Shown here one piece after another: positions 55,460 to 64,000 of a stretch of DNA of 64,000 nt (position 1 is its first letter; every line of letters starts with the position of its first letter). Location of the stretch: the NCBI RefSeq assembly GCF_963669205.1, contig NZ_OY769915.1, forward strand, positions 3,322,001-3,386,000, written 5' to 3'. The stretch comes from an uncultured Roseibium sp. Lineage in GTDB: Bacteria; Pseudomonadota; Alphaproteobacteria; Rhizobiales; Stappiaceae. Made by a program: the position numbers and the translations under genes. The notes beneath the pieces are model-generated. The model made no database searches and had not been told where the DNA came from. It was given only the letters and a program-made list of their open reading frames with translations.

Positions 55460-56371
55460 TTAGTTTGGAGAATTCAATTTAGAAGTTTCGTCGATTTCAG
55501 AAATTTTCTGAAACTCTGTCAACAGCTCCGGGAAACTCTGAGCGAGGTAGCGAACCACGCGCGCATTCTCGATCAAACGTTTCACGTATCCAGTTGCAAT
55601 CACCAAATCGAGATGATCCTGGCCATAGGTTTCTTCAAGCAGATGAAACTCACGGTCTAGCTGGGCAGATTCCTGCTCCATACGCGCCATTTGATCGTCG
55701 GTGAGCCCACTTATTTTCTTTGGCTTTGCAGTCTCAGTTAACTGCGAGGCAGGCGTCGCTCCAACGATCGACTGCGCGTATGGAGAGGAAAACTTGTTCA
55801 TCGCGATCATGAGTTGGGCAGCTTCGATCTGCCTCAACGGCTTCATTTTTCGCAACTCCCTGAAGGTATTTATTGGGACATGCTTGTCCTTCAGAAGTTC
55901 CGCCACTTCGGCGCAGATCCCTTCAAGTAGTCTGCGTTTTTGTTTGATGTTCTTGATATTGACATTCAACACACGCGCTAGAACTTCTTCTGAAACACCT
56001 TTTTCAATCGCTTTCAGGATCATTTGATGTTCCTGAATGGTCGCAAGCCGATTGACACGCTTGTTGTACGTGTAAGCTTCGTCATCTGTTGCGATCAAAC
56101 AGTCGACTTCCTCATGTACAAGTTCCGTCAAGACCGACACTCTCATATGTCCGTCCAACAGGAGGTATTTCCCTTTTTCATCGCGATCCGGCACGACAAC
56201 CGGAGGCTCAGCCAAACCGGAATAGAAGATCGAAGACCGAATCTGACCGTATTTCTTGGACTTCTTTATCCTGTCCGATACGATTCTTAGAGGTGTGATA
56301 CTGGAGATGGATAGCCTTATTGGCTCACGGTGAAACGCCAGTTTGATCAATGGAGCTTCTTTTTGGCTCAT
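55460..56371 (-). CDS. ParB/RepB-like partition protein with RepB C-terminal domain
   Basis: A 303-residue protein. The N-terminal half is ParB-like (LLLDGHMRVSVLTEL in place of the usual GxRR box), and a helix-turn-helix (SEEVLARVLNVNIKNIKQK) follows. The C-terminal part fits the plasmid RepB domain. No ParA partner is nearby. It overlaps the second ParB-like gene by four bases (ATGA), so both are cotranslated downstream of the recombinase. Confidence 0.78.
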   Translation of the reverse strand: MSQKEAPLIKLAFHREPIRLSISSITPLRIVSDRIKKSKKYGQIRSSIFYSGLAEPPVVVPDRDEKGKYLLLDGHMRVSVLTELVHEEVDCLIATDDEAYTYNKRVNRLATIQEHQMILKAIEKGVSEEVLARVLNVNIKNIKQKRRLLEGICAEVAELLKDKHVPINTFRELRKMKPLRQIEAAQLMIAMNKFSSPYAQSIVGATPASQLTETAKPKKISGLTDDQMARMEQESAQLDREFHLLEETYGQDHLDLVIATGYVKRLIENARVVRYLAQSFPELLTEFQKISEIDETSKLNSPN

Positions 56372-57258
56372 CGCGTCAGCTCCTGACGCTCCATCCGATC
56401 GGCAAGCTTCTTAGGTATTGTGTCCAATTGCTCGGATTTGAGCAGGTCAAGGAACCCTTCGTTCGTCAGAAGTTCCTTCAACGCGTGGGCGATGAAAATC
56501 AGCCGATTGCGCGTTGCATCCGCTTTTCGAATGAGGAGTTTTTTGCGATCAGTATCTTCCCTATAGGCACGGACCAACGCCTCGGACGAAATTTTTCGCT
56601 TTCGCCTCACGCTGCTTAGAAGAGCCTTGCCTCGACGGTTTCGGCTCTCAACAACTTTCTTGGCAATAAGAAGCTTTCGTCCTCTAAGGATGTTGTTTTC
56701 ATAAGCATTTTGAAGCGCGTCCTGAACTCCGTCGTCATCCGCATCAACAATCTCAACAGCGACACTGATCGGAATGTGCCCAGCTTCAACGGAACGAAGC
56801 AAGCGCTGTTCACCCTGACGTATGAGTTTGCCGATACCCTTTACATACTCTGTTGAAAGCCCTGTCTTTCGAGCGATTTCTGGCTCGTTGTAGCCTCGCT
56901 CTTTCATGCCTTCTATGTCACGAACCAAATCAATAGCTTGGTGCTGCCGACGCGCGCAATTTTCAACCAAGCTTTTCACTAAGCTTGTTTGAGTGTCTAC
57001 CTGAATGACGATCGCGGGTATTTCCGTCTGTCCTAGCTGTTTGAAAGCCTCAAGCCTACCTTGCCCGCACACCAGTTGGTAACGCGCTTCTGTTTCCTCT
57101 CCCGTCTTAGAAACGGTGATAGGCCGCTTTAGCCCCACATCACGTATGCTTGAGACGATTTCTCTAAAAACTTTCTTGTTACGCGCCCGAGGATTCAGGA
57201 CTGAAATCTTGTGAATGGGAACTAACTCGATTTGCAGTGTTTCTGCATCTGGCATCAT
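56368..57258 (-). CDS. ParB-like partition/DNA-binding protein
   Basis: A 296-residue protein. ParB N-terminal box 1 is QLVCGQGRLEAFKQLG and box 2 is ENCARRQHQAIDLVRDI. A helix-turn-helix (EPEIARKTGLSTEYVKGI) follows, with a basic C-terminal region. It lies between a RepB-like gene and a serine recombinase with four-base overlaps on each side. The trio probably acts in recombination or maintenance of the element rather than in chromosome segregation. Confidence 0.82.
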   Translation of the reverse strand: MMPDAETLQIELVPIHKISVLNPRARNKKVFREIVSSIRDVGLKRPITVSKTGEETEARYQLVCGQGRLEAFKQLGQTEIPAIVIQVDTQTSLVKSLVENCARRQHQAIDLVRDIEGMKERGYNEPEIARKTGLSTEYVKGIGKLIRQGEQRLLRSVEAGHIPISVAVEIVDADDDGVQDALQNAYENNILRGRKLLIAKKVVESRNRRGKALLSSVRRKRKISSEALVRAYREDTDRKKLLIRKADATRNRLIFIAHALKELLTNEGFLDLLKSEQLDTIPKKLADRMERQELTR

Positions 57259-58832
57259 GCGGCCACCTCGTGAATTGAGAGGCGCTCCGCCAAAGCAAAT
57301 AGTGGCCTCAGCGTTTCAAATCGATAGGCGTCGATCCAAATCCCATTGTCTTCAGAGAGCCTCAGAGTTTCGGCTTCAACATGGAACGTTGGGAGGATGA
57401 GATAATCCTTCGCGCTGGTGTTCTCCGCATTCATCCGCACCGCGATTGTAATGTCTGGATGCAGGCCCCGATCGAGCCGCACTTTCCAACGTAAAGAACC
57501 TGCATTCGTTTGAAAACAACGACTTATCGTAAGCGAAGCTGTAAATTCCTGATTTATCGTCAGAAGGTCAGTAATCTCGTCTCTGGAGACAGCCCCTCCG
57601 GCCTTCTCGATCCCCGAGATCGTCTCATCGACCGTATCAGGGTAGCGCCGCCGTAGAGCCCTGTTTACTTCGATGTAGCGATAGTCTCTTTCCGGAGTGT
57701 ATCCGATCAGCTTGTACGCTTTCAGCAGCCCGCCAAAGCGATGGCTAAAGGCTTTGCTCGAAGGACAGTCGTGCGTTTCATCGATAATCAATCCAGAAAG
57801 TACGCCTGTCCGTTCATAGACGGATCTCAACTGTTCAAGCATCTCGTCATTGGTTAGATGATGTGACCGGGCTTCAATTATTGCGCGGGCAGCATCGAAA
57901 GCTCGCGGGTCAACGATTGCCTCAAACGCATGGTCAGCGCGAACCAGCATCGACGCATCATTTTTCAGTCGATGCTGCTTGAGTTTGAACGAAACGTGGT
58001 TCCAAACATTGTTACCGATGTATTTTTCGTTGATGAGGATTTGGTGCACCGTGCCCCTCGTCCAGGGGCGGTCAAGGTCAGTGACAATACCTCGTTGGTT
58101 CAACTCTTGGGCGATCGCTGTTTCATCCAAACCGTCTTCCACGAACCGTTGATAGATCCATCTGACAATTGCGACCTCCTCTGAAGGCCCTGGGACGAGC
58201 ACTACACGGTCAGTTTGGAGGCTTTTCCTTTCACCGCGCGTCAAGAGGCCTTTTGGTCGGCCATGCTCGTCTCTGAGCTCGCGACGTAGACCAAATCCAG
58301 CCATTCCCCCTTGTCGATAACCCATTTCAATGAGGCGACACTGCCCAGCAAATACCTTGACAGAGAGTTCTCGGCTGTACTCCGCCGCCATTCGTCGTTT
58401 GACGACCTTTTGCACGTCGGATCCAATACTGCCGTCATTTTCGAACTGCTCTGCGCAGTACTCCACCTGCACACCCGCGCGACGACACCGATATTCGTAG
58501 AAAGCACTCTCGTCTGCATCTTGAAACCGCCCCCAACGGCTGATGTCGTAGACTAGGATCACCGAGAAATTTGCCTTGCCGCTTTCGATATCCAAGATCA
58601 ACTTGCGAAGTCCATCACGACCTTCGATGTTTAAGCCACTTCGTCCGGAATCGGCGTAAGTGCGAACGATCTTAAGGCCACGCGCGCTCGCATAACGACG
58701 GATTGCTTCGGTTTGGTTTTCTGTCGAATACCTCTGATGTTCGGTGGACATGCGAACATACTCGGCGGCGTACGTGTTCACTTCGTCACGCTCACCATCT
58801 TCGCTCTGATCGATGTCCTCTCTCGAACCCAT
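57255..58832 (-). CDS. large serine recombinase
   Basis: A protein of about 525 residues. The resolvase-type catalytic domain has the nucleophile serine in EYVRMSTEHQRYSTENQ and the following SGRSGLNIEGRDGL and ILVYDISRWGRF blocks. A recombinase DNA-binding region follows (GTVHQILINEKYIGNNVW), and then a long C-terminal part. It catalyses site-specific integration or excision. The ATG at 58832 (MGSRED) was chosen over a TTG at 58859. It heads an operon with two ParB-like genes. Confidence 0.88.
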   Translation of the reverse strand: MGSREDIDQSEDGERDEVNTYAAEYVRMSTEHQRYSTENQTEAIRRYASARGLKIVRTYADSGRSGLNIEGRDGLRKLILDIESGKANFSVILVYDISRWGRFQDADESAFYEYRCRRAGVQVEYCAEQFENDGSIGSDVQKVVKRRMAAEYSRELSVKVFAGQCRLIEMGYRQGGMAGFGLRRELRDEHGRPKGLLTRGERKSLQTDRVVLVPGPSEEVAIVRWIYQRFVEDGLDETAIAQELNQRGIVTDLDRPWTRGTVHQILINEKYIGNNVWNHVSFKLKQHRLKNDASMLVRADHAFEAIVDPRAFDAARAIIEARSHHLTNDEMLEQLRSVYERTGVLSGLIIDETHDCPSSKAFSHRFGGLLKAYKLIGYTPERDYRYIEVNRALRRRYPDTVDETISGIEKAGGAVSRDEITDLLTINQEFTASLTISRCFQTNAGSLRWKVRLDRGLHPDITIAVRMNAENTSAKDYLILPTFHVEAETLRLSEDNGIWIDAYRFETLRPLFALAERLSIHEVAA

Positions 58833-58931
58833 CTTCCAGCCGTTAAGCGCAGGTACCAAAGACGAGTTTTTGCTGCTTAATCCGCTACAGCGAAAACTCC
58901 GCGAAAACTATATCTGGAGAGGGGATGCAAC

Positions 58932-59288
58932 ATGTCGCCGAAAATGCGCAATAACTTGCATGCTGGTTCAATCGAACAACTGAGCTCAGAGGCTTATGCG
59001 GCCATCATTGCGACCGCGCTGCGTAGAGAACTTGGAGGTACACACAGAGCCGTAAAAACGGTGCGTCGGTGGACCGGTGCCGGCGAACGTACCGTTACCA
59101 ATTGGCTTGCAGCAGAGCATGGGCCAAGCGGACCTCACCTAGCCATGCTCTCCCATCATTCTGACGCGGTTCTTGAGGCGTTTTTGATTATGTCCGGAAG
59201 AGAACGCGTTGTTATCGACTTCGAGGTGTCTCGTTTCAAAAGAGTTCTCCTAGACACGGTAGAGCGCCTGGAAGAGACAATCGAATGA
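58932..59288 (+). CDS. small helix-turn-helix protein divergent to the recombinase
   Basis: A 118-residue protein with a helix-turn-helix-like core (HRAVKTVRRWTGAGERTVTNWL) and a helical tail. It starts 72-100 bp from the divergent recombinase start, so it probably controls the shared promoter of the mobility operon. The ATG at 58932 has GGAGAGGGG upstream. Confidence 0.68.
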   Translation: MSPKMRNNLHAGSIEQLSSEAYAAIIATALRRELGGTHRAVKTVRRWTGAGERTVTNWLAAEHGPSGPHLAMLSHHSDAVLEAFLIMSGRERVVIDFEVSRFKRVLLDTVERLEETIE

Positions 59289-60432
59289 AAAACAGAAATA
59301 TTTGAGCACGACCTGAGTGTTGCACCTGCCCTTCTTCGTCTAAGTGTGTCGTATGTTTTACGGCACACGTGCCTGTTCTGGGGACTTCTTACGGCGTTCG
59401 AAAAAAAATTTTAGTCCGATCTAAACTCCAATTTCGACCATTCAATTCACTTCGATTTTTTCGTTCTCAACGAACGATGGACATGTCCTACGGTAAATCA
59501 GTCCGAAGGCTTCGGCTGCGATTTCGAAGAACTCAATCCCTCAAACACAAGGACTCAGCCGCGACGTCAACGTCACAAGCTGGCGGAAATGTCACCCTCA
59601 TTCGGGACCCACGTGTCGCCGGTTGGGGCAAAATTTTAGTTCAAACAGGAAACCCAGGTCTCGCCAGAACCCAGGATGCATTTACACTTAATTAAGGGAT
59701 AATTACTCAATAGGTAAAAATATCAGTGACTAAAGAGGGAAATACAAACGCTACTCGAACCAGTGAAATTTGATCCTGCGGTGACAGCCGAAAGCAGACA
59801 TACGATCTAAGTCGCAGCTTTCTCAAGTTTTCCAATCAGATCGGAATCAACAAAACTCCATTTCTGCGTTCTTTGACCTAGTTTATCAAAAAAATTAGGT
59901 CCAGGATCAGCAGATATTCTCACCTAAACTTCTCAAACACTACCGAACTTACGGCTATCTCAGTCGTGAGAACCCTCCCCTACATCTAACGTATCGAGAA
60001 CATCGTGCCTTACTCACCTTCTTCGGGACTGTTCGTCCCAGGTCTAGAGACATCCACCTTGATAAATATCGCTTGCGATATAGTCGCACTGCAAAAGAGC
60101 GCGCCGCTATTTGATCCACGCGACGCAGATCGCCTTACCCTGCATGACTGGAGCAAAACGCTTGTGGCGTTCCCAGGCATAATTGCGAGGACAGAAACAG
60201 GGACGTTTCTGGAGCCTCTTTTTTGGATTTCAAAGGATCTTCGCTGGGCTGTCACCGCGACCGGACAAGTTCGGCTCGGTCGTCAGATCAGCGACGATCC
60301 TCGCTGACCTTAACCGGTCCGGCAGGCTTACAGCTCCGGATCCAAAAAAAACACCGCCCTTCAATTTATGAGCACCCCCGATGCGCCGGCACCCCTTCGG
60401 TAGCAACGCGAGCCCTACATTCGAGCAATCAG
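59289..60432. other. mostly geneless stretch
   Basis: About 1.1 kb between the HTH gene and the FtsH-like gene. One possible small gene (60005-60307) is listed separately. A short minus-strand frame (59807-59923) reads like the end of a protein (NFFDKLGQRTQKWSF) but is too short to call. Confidence 0.4.
60005..60307 (+). CDS. hypothetical small protein
   Basis: A 100-residue frame with a GTG start, containing DADRLTLHDWSKTLVAFPG and FLEPLFWISKDLRWAVTAT. Composition is protein-like, and it precedes the AAA-protease gene, but no family or clear ribosome binding site was seen. Confidence 0.35.
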   Translation: MPYSPSSGLFVPGLETSTLINIACDIVALQKSAPLFDPRDADRLTLHDWSKTLVAFPGIIARTETGTFLEPLFWISKDLRWAVTATGQVRLGRQISDDPR

Positions 60433-62370
60433 ATGAAAAAGCGACAACTCGCTGATGACCCCTCACCTTCCATTGGAAAACTTGTTGCCAGAATGGCAGT
60501 CAGGAAAGCACTCCGCACCGTGCCGGAAATTCGTTTCCGTACGGCATATGTCCTCGGCTTCAAATTGCCTAAGCAACGCGACAAACAGTTCTTTGAAACG
60601 GCGTTGAAGAATGAATTGTCATGCCACTTTACGTATGAAGAGCCTCGGCATTTTGGACCAGATTTCTTCTATTTTCTCGGACGCGCTGACAGACCAAAGA
60701 ACCGGCGACGCGGAACTGATGAAGCGTCTCAGCTACTGGAAGAAATGGACGAAAACCAACGAATGATTGGAGTTTCAACGCCCGAGAATCCAATGACGTC
60801 GCAGTTTAAAGAAATTGCTGAAGCGATCATTGAAGCCCCAATTGAAAGTCGCTTCATCAAAGCCGCTCTTTATATCGCATACGATATACATATTTGCGAT
60901 AATACCGCGGAACGGTTGTTGTCCTACACCCTTTCGGAGCTCACACTCGCTTTTCGCGGAAATCGTCCCTTGAATGCAGCGCTGCGTTTCCTGGAGGGTT
61001 TGCGCGGAGCAAGCACATTGGCCCAACAGGAACAGAATGGCTCAGCTGACGTCCGTGATTTGTCGCAGTCCCATGGCTACGGAAAGGCGAAGGTATGGGG
61101 CCTTGAGCTGGCAGAAGATTTCCGTGACTTGAAGGCCGGGACAATACAGTGGTCAGACGTCGATCGCGGAATTCTGCTTCGCGGAGACACGGGAACCGGC
61201 AAGACAACTTTTGCTAAATCATTGGCCAAGTCATGCGGCGCTGTACTCGTTGAGTGTTCAATAACAAAATCCCAAGCCCTGGGACATCTGGGTGACATGC
61301 TCAGGGGTCTCAACAACGCCTTCAAAGATGCTCGCTCAAAAGCGCCCTCAATATTGTTTTTCGATGAATTCGATAGCATCGGAAACAGGGAAACGCTTTC
61401 GCGTCATGCCCCTGAGTATGCAACACAGGTGATCAACGGCGTTCTCGACCTAATGGACGGTCTTGAAAGCCGCGAGGGTGTTGTGATCGTCGCTGCGTGT
61501 AATCGTATCGATACGATCGACTCGGCATTTCTGAGACCGGGCCGCCTTGAGCGCGTTGTCGAGCTACCCTTGCCTGATCTTGAGGCTCGAAAAGGCATAT
61601 TCACCCAACATCTTCAGGCCCGGTTGTCAGACAAGGATCTTCAAGATGTCGCTGAACTAACTGACGGTTGGTCTGGTGCGAAGTTGGAAGGATTGGCTAG
61701 AGATTGCAGGCGTTTGGCAAGACGCTCCGGTAAGACTTTGGATAATCGACTTGTCCGTGCAGTTTGGTCGACCAAGTTCGATCAGGTGCCTGCTGAAACG
61801 TTGGAAAGATCTGCGGTTCACGAAGCGGGCCACGTGGTTGCAGCCTTTGAAATGATTGGGGTCGTTCCGACACAAGCTGCTCTAAAGAAGTACCAGCCAA
61901 TCGATCGCAGCGATGATGCCGGCAGTGGCGGACACGTTATTCTGCCTGAACGAAATCTCGGATCTCGCGTTCAGTCAGACTATCTCGATGAAATAGCTGT
62001 GCTGCTTGCCGGTCAGGTCGCCGAAACGCTTCTTTTGGGTGAGCCATCAGATGGGGCCGGTTTGGCGCGTGGATCAGATTTGGAGCGTGCAACTTACCTT
62101 GCAGCTTGTCTAATTGCGTCGTCGGGATTGGGTCGGCATTTGACATTCCGTTCTGAAATCTCAGTTCCAGCGATCCGCCGGTTAATTGACAGTGACAGAG
62201 CATTTGAGCGCGATTGTGACCAGATTTTGCAATCCCAGAAACGGCGATCGACAGCTCTGCTGCGAACCAAGAAACGACAGCTTAGAGCGATTTCGGACAG
62301 CCTCCTGCGGTCAAATATCCTTTCCGCTGAACAGATTTCAGAGATTCTGAATTCTAATCAAGTTCGTTGA
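60433..62370 (+). CDS. soluble AAA+ ATPase with M41 (FtsH-type) protease domain
   Basis: A 645-residue protein. The N-terminal 235 residues are unrecognised. The AAA+ domain has Walker A GDTGTGKTT (251-259), Walker B ILFFDEFD (307-314) and the second region of homology FLRPGRLERV near 367. The M41 peptidase has HEAGH at 463-467 and a downstream GSDLERAT as likely third-ligand region. Unlike housekeeping FtsH it has no transmembrane segments, so it should act in the cytosol. It probably unfolds and degrades specific substrates. The ATG at 60433 was chosen over an upstream extension without AAA features. Confidence 0.85.
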   Translation: MKKRQLADDPSPSIGKLVARMAVRKALRTVPEIRFRTAYVLGFKLPKQRDKQFFETALKNELSCHFTYEEPRHFGPDFFYFLGRADRPKNRRRGTDEASQLLEEMDENQRMIGVSTPENPMTSQFKEIAEAIIEAPIESRFIKAALYIAYDIHICDNTAERLLSYTLSELTLAFRGNRPLNAALRFLEGLRGASTLAQQEQNGSADVRDLSQSHGYGKAKVWGLELAEDFRDLKAGTIQWSDVDRGILLRGDTGTGKTTFAKSLAKSCGAVLVECSITKSQALGHLGDMLRGLNNAFKDARSKAPSILFFDEFDSIGNRETLSRHAPEYATQVINGVLDLMDGLESREGVVIVAACNRIDTIDSAFLRPGRLERVVELPLPDLEARKGIFTQHLQARLSDKDLQDVAELTDGWSGAKLEGLARDCRRLARRSGKTLDNRLVRAVWSTKFDQVPAETLERSAVHEAGHVVAAFEMIGVVPTQAALKKYQPIDRSDDAGSGGHVILPERNLGSRVQSDYLDEIAVLLAGQVAETLLLGEPSDGAGLARGSDLERATYLAACLIASSGLGRHLTFRSEISVPAIRRLIDSDRAFERDCDQILQSQKRRSTALLRTKKRQLRAISDSLLRSNILSAEQISEILNSNQVR

Positions 62371-62976
62371 AAATTTTCATTATTATCAATTGGGTAACGA
62401 AGAAATGCAGTCAGGAATTTTTGAGCTCGACTCACGGAAAAAGTGCCGGTATTCGATTCAACCCCGAGGCGCCGGCCGTTCCATCCTGGGCGGTGCGTGT
62501 CTCGAATTCGGCTTCAACCATCAGCTTCCGCTGACAGGAATAAGGAGGTAGCCGACCATGACCATGACTTTCATGCAGAACAATTCGGCTCTCCGCGAAG
62601 CCGCACAAGATCTCCCTATACACAACGCTTGAGTTGGGTCACCAACTGCCTGCGCGATGTCTGAATACTGATATCCGTTGCGGTGGTATCCCAGTCACTG
62701 TCTCGTCGTGACCGCAAGGGTCCTGTCGGACAGTTTCAATTGCTGATGTCGGGAGACGATCTCTCTTCTTTGTCGTTTTAACCGGCACAGCACTCTCTTC
62801 AAGCGATTGATTTTCGAACCCGCCGACGCGCGGGAACAGGAGACCTGTGCCATGTGGAATGAACTGAACCTTCTCCGCTCGTATGTCCGCCAGGGCAACA
62901 CCGATGCCGGTGGTTCCGTCTGCCGAATAGCTGCCGTGAACAGTCACGTCAGAACCAAGCAGAACAGGAGACCACC
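62371..62976. other. leader region of the TnsA-like gene
   Basis: About 600 bp. It carries a strong ribosome binding site with a 24-codon frame (62558-62632) and a second short frame (62852-63046), listed separately. A 12-bp repeat GAACAGGAGACC occurs at 62834-62845 and 62962-62973, each just upstream of an ATG. If a transposon end lies here, it was not recognised. Confidence 0.4.
62558..62632 (+). CDS. possible 24-residue small protein or leader peptide
   Basis: An ATG is preceded by AAGGAGG at good spacing and encodes MTMTFMQNNSALRE and ten more residues before TGA. The ribosome binding site is among the strongest in the island. It may be a leader peptide, a small gene, or the surviving start of a lost gene. 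Confidence 0.4.
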   Translation: MTMTFMQNNSALREAAQDLPIHNA

Positions 62977-63046
62977 ATGTCCAATGACAACTCGGAATAC
63001 TACAAGGCACCGCGTGCCTCTCACGCTTCGCGCACTGTCACTCTGA
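62852..63046 (+). CDS. possible small protein overlapping the TnsA-like gene
   Basis: A 64-residue frame (starts MWNELNLLRSYVRQG) with AGGAG upstream. It overlaps the next gene by 70 bp in another frame. The repeated ribosome-binding-site context is the main support; composition of the tail is unusual. Confidence 0.3.
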   Translation: MWNELNLLRSYVRQGNTDAGGSVCRIAAVNSHVRTKQNRRPPCPMTTRNTTRHRVPLTLRALSL

Positions 63047-63651
63047 AATCCTCGTTTTCGTCCCGCGGATTTCTTTGGAACCACACCAGCCTTAGCTGGG
63101 CTGGATACGAAAGTACCCTCGAAAGGGACTTTCTGACGATCTTGAACGTCCGCAGTGACGTCAAGCTCTGGCAAGAGCAACCCGAACCTGTGACTTATGT
63201 CGATGATCAGGGAAAGCGCCGCAAGCACACGTTCGACGTGTCGGTTCACCTTTTCAATGGTGAAACTGTTGCATGCGACGTCAAACCCCAAAAACGACTG
63301 GTTCGCAGTGGGATTGAAGAGGTTCACCGCCTCATCCGCCGCCAACATCCGGACTACGCGGACAAGTTCTTGATCCGCACCGATCGCCACATCTCTCGCG
63401 CACTCGTTCGAAACGCCGAGCTGTTCCTCCGAGCACGAACACTCCGGGATGAGGACAGCATTGACGAGCTGCGCCGGCATCTCATCTCGATGCATGGCGT
63501 GTACCGCTTGGCTTCACTCGTCGCCCTTCTGAACGACCAAGCGGCCGGCTTCAACGCCGTACTCAACCTCATTGATAGCCGGGAATTGAAGCCGGTCACA
63601 CGCGGCAGCATCAACGACAACATCGAACTCGAAATCTGCAAAGCAGTCTAA
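62977..63651 (+). CDS. TnsA-like PD-(D/E)xK transposon endonuclease
   Basis: A 224-residue protein. Core motifs match TnsA: WAGYESTLERDFL (Glu45/Glu49), HTFDVSVHL (Asp87) and VACDVKPQ, in which Asp101-Val-Lys103 replaces the more usual (E/Q)xK. TnsA cuts the 5' ends of Tn7-like elements and works with a TnsB transposase. Helices at residues 110-220 fit the TnsA C-terminal domain. AACAGGAG precedes the ATG. The next gene, 18 bp downstream, is cut by the window end. Confidence 0.75.
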   Translation: MSNDNSEYYKAPRASHASRTVTLKSSFSSRGFLWNHTSLSWAGYESTLERDFLTILNVRSDVKLWQEQPEPVTYVDDQGKRRKHTFDVSVHLFNGETVACDVKPQKRLVRSGIEEVHRLIRRQHPDYADKFLIRTDRHISRALVRNAELFLRARTLRDEDSIDELRRHLISMHGVYRLASLVALLNDQAAGFNAVLNLIDSRELKPVTRGSINDNIELEICKAV

Positions 63652-63669
63652 CAGGAAAGGAAATTGAAA

Positions 63670-64000
63670 ATGGCCAAGTTTGACAAAGACTGCGGTGGCA
63701 GCATTCAGGGTTCCGAATCTGAGACCAGGATCTGCCTCGACGAGCATGCGAAGATCACGCTCAGAGGACAGCCGCATGTCACGGTGTCGTCCAACCAGAA
63801 AGCTTGCGTGCTTCGCCGTGTCGACCGCCCACGGGTTTACACGAAGTTCACGAATGCTGAACTGGGTGATTTGATCGCAAGAGGCCTTCTTGTCCAGGAA
63901 GATAAACCGCTTTCCCCTTTTGAACTTCGTCTCAAATACGAACACGAAATCCAAATCTGGCAACTTCCAGAAAAAGTCGCCAATCGCGTCGATTTCAGGA
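63670..64000 (+). CDS. N-terminal part of an unrecognised gene, possibly the TnsB-type transposase
   Basis: An open frame starting at the ATG at 63670 runs off the window end (110 codons visible), with GGAAAGGAAA upstream. The first residues are polar (MAKFDKDCGGSIQGSESE), followed by LIARGLLVQEDKPLSPFEL. No domain can be assigned yet. Position directly after a TnsA-like gene makes a TnsB/TniA DDE transposase likely. Confidence 0.5.
   Translation, partial: MAKFDKDCGGSIQGSESETRICLDEHAKITLRGQPHVTVSSNQKACVLRRVDRPRVYTKFTNAELGDLIARGLLVQEDKPLSPFELRLKYEHEIQIWQLPEKVANRVDFR

Noticed and set aside
59807..59923. Minus-strand frame with NFFDKLGQRTQKWSF, like the end of a protein
   Set aside because: Only 38 codons, preceded directly by a stop, with no family recognised.

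Overview
The window reads as the chromosome of a high-GC alphaproteobacterium, most like a Hyphomicrobiales or Stappiaceae-type genome. This is inferred from gene order and protein style: accB-accC-aat next to an NDUFA12 complex I subunit, a class II B12-dependent ribonucleotide reductase, an RNase E with a long acidic insert, and a DUF455 protein beside an M23 peptidase. No rRNA, tRNA or CRISPR array was recognised.

Region 1 (about 1-31,240) is ordinary core chromosome. It holds a DUF4396 membrane protein, tyrS, a giant AsmA/YhdP-like protein, a one-cysteine peroxiredoxin, an M23 peptidase, prfB with an intact +1 programmed frameshift, a class A penicillin-binding protein, an AMIN-amidase, rne, an aminotransferase, a periplasmic M48-TPR protease, a DsbA-like oxidoreductase, accB-accC, aat, an unrecognised four-helix membrane protein, an NDUFA12 homologue, a CheY-like regulator and nrdJ. 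A perfect 16-bp palindrome upstream of nrdJ looks like an NrdR box.

Region 2 (about 31,240-64,000 and beyond) is a composite genomic island, visibly more AT-rich in places, with long geneless or degenerate stretches. It contains several conflict-type modules. (a) A three-gene operon (31,847-35,978) has an AAA_13/RloC-like ATPase, an unrecognised protein and a PIN-like nuclease. (b) A giant STAND/NACHT-like NTPase carries a C-terminal PD-(D/E)xK nuclease (36,026-40,366). (c) A truncated helicase lies next to an MNT-HEPN toxin-antitoxin pair (41,182-42,271). (d) A four-gene module (43,119-48,515) has a small membrane-segment protein, a DUF1704-like HExxxH metalloprotease, a wHTH protein behind a strong inverted repeat, and a PIN-domain protein with a long helical tail. 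(e) A two-gene operon (49,462-53,284) encodes a trypsin-like protease fused to a two-HKD phospholipase D domain, plus a second trypsin-like protease. An integrase relic separates (d) and (e).

Region 3 (about 54,000-64,000) holds a CadD-like and a LysE/RhtB-like transporter. It then has a mobility cassette: a large serine recombinase overlapping two ParB/RepB-like genes, with a divergent small HTH gene. After that come a soluble AAA+ M41 (FtsH-like) protease and a TnsA-like endonuclease followed by a gene cut by the window end, which suggests a Tn7-like element starting here.

The best candidates for undescribed systems are modules (e), (d) and (a). All functional statements for them rest on motifs read by eye, not on database searches.
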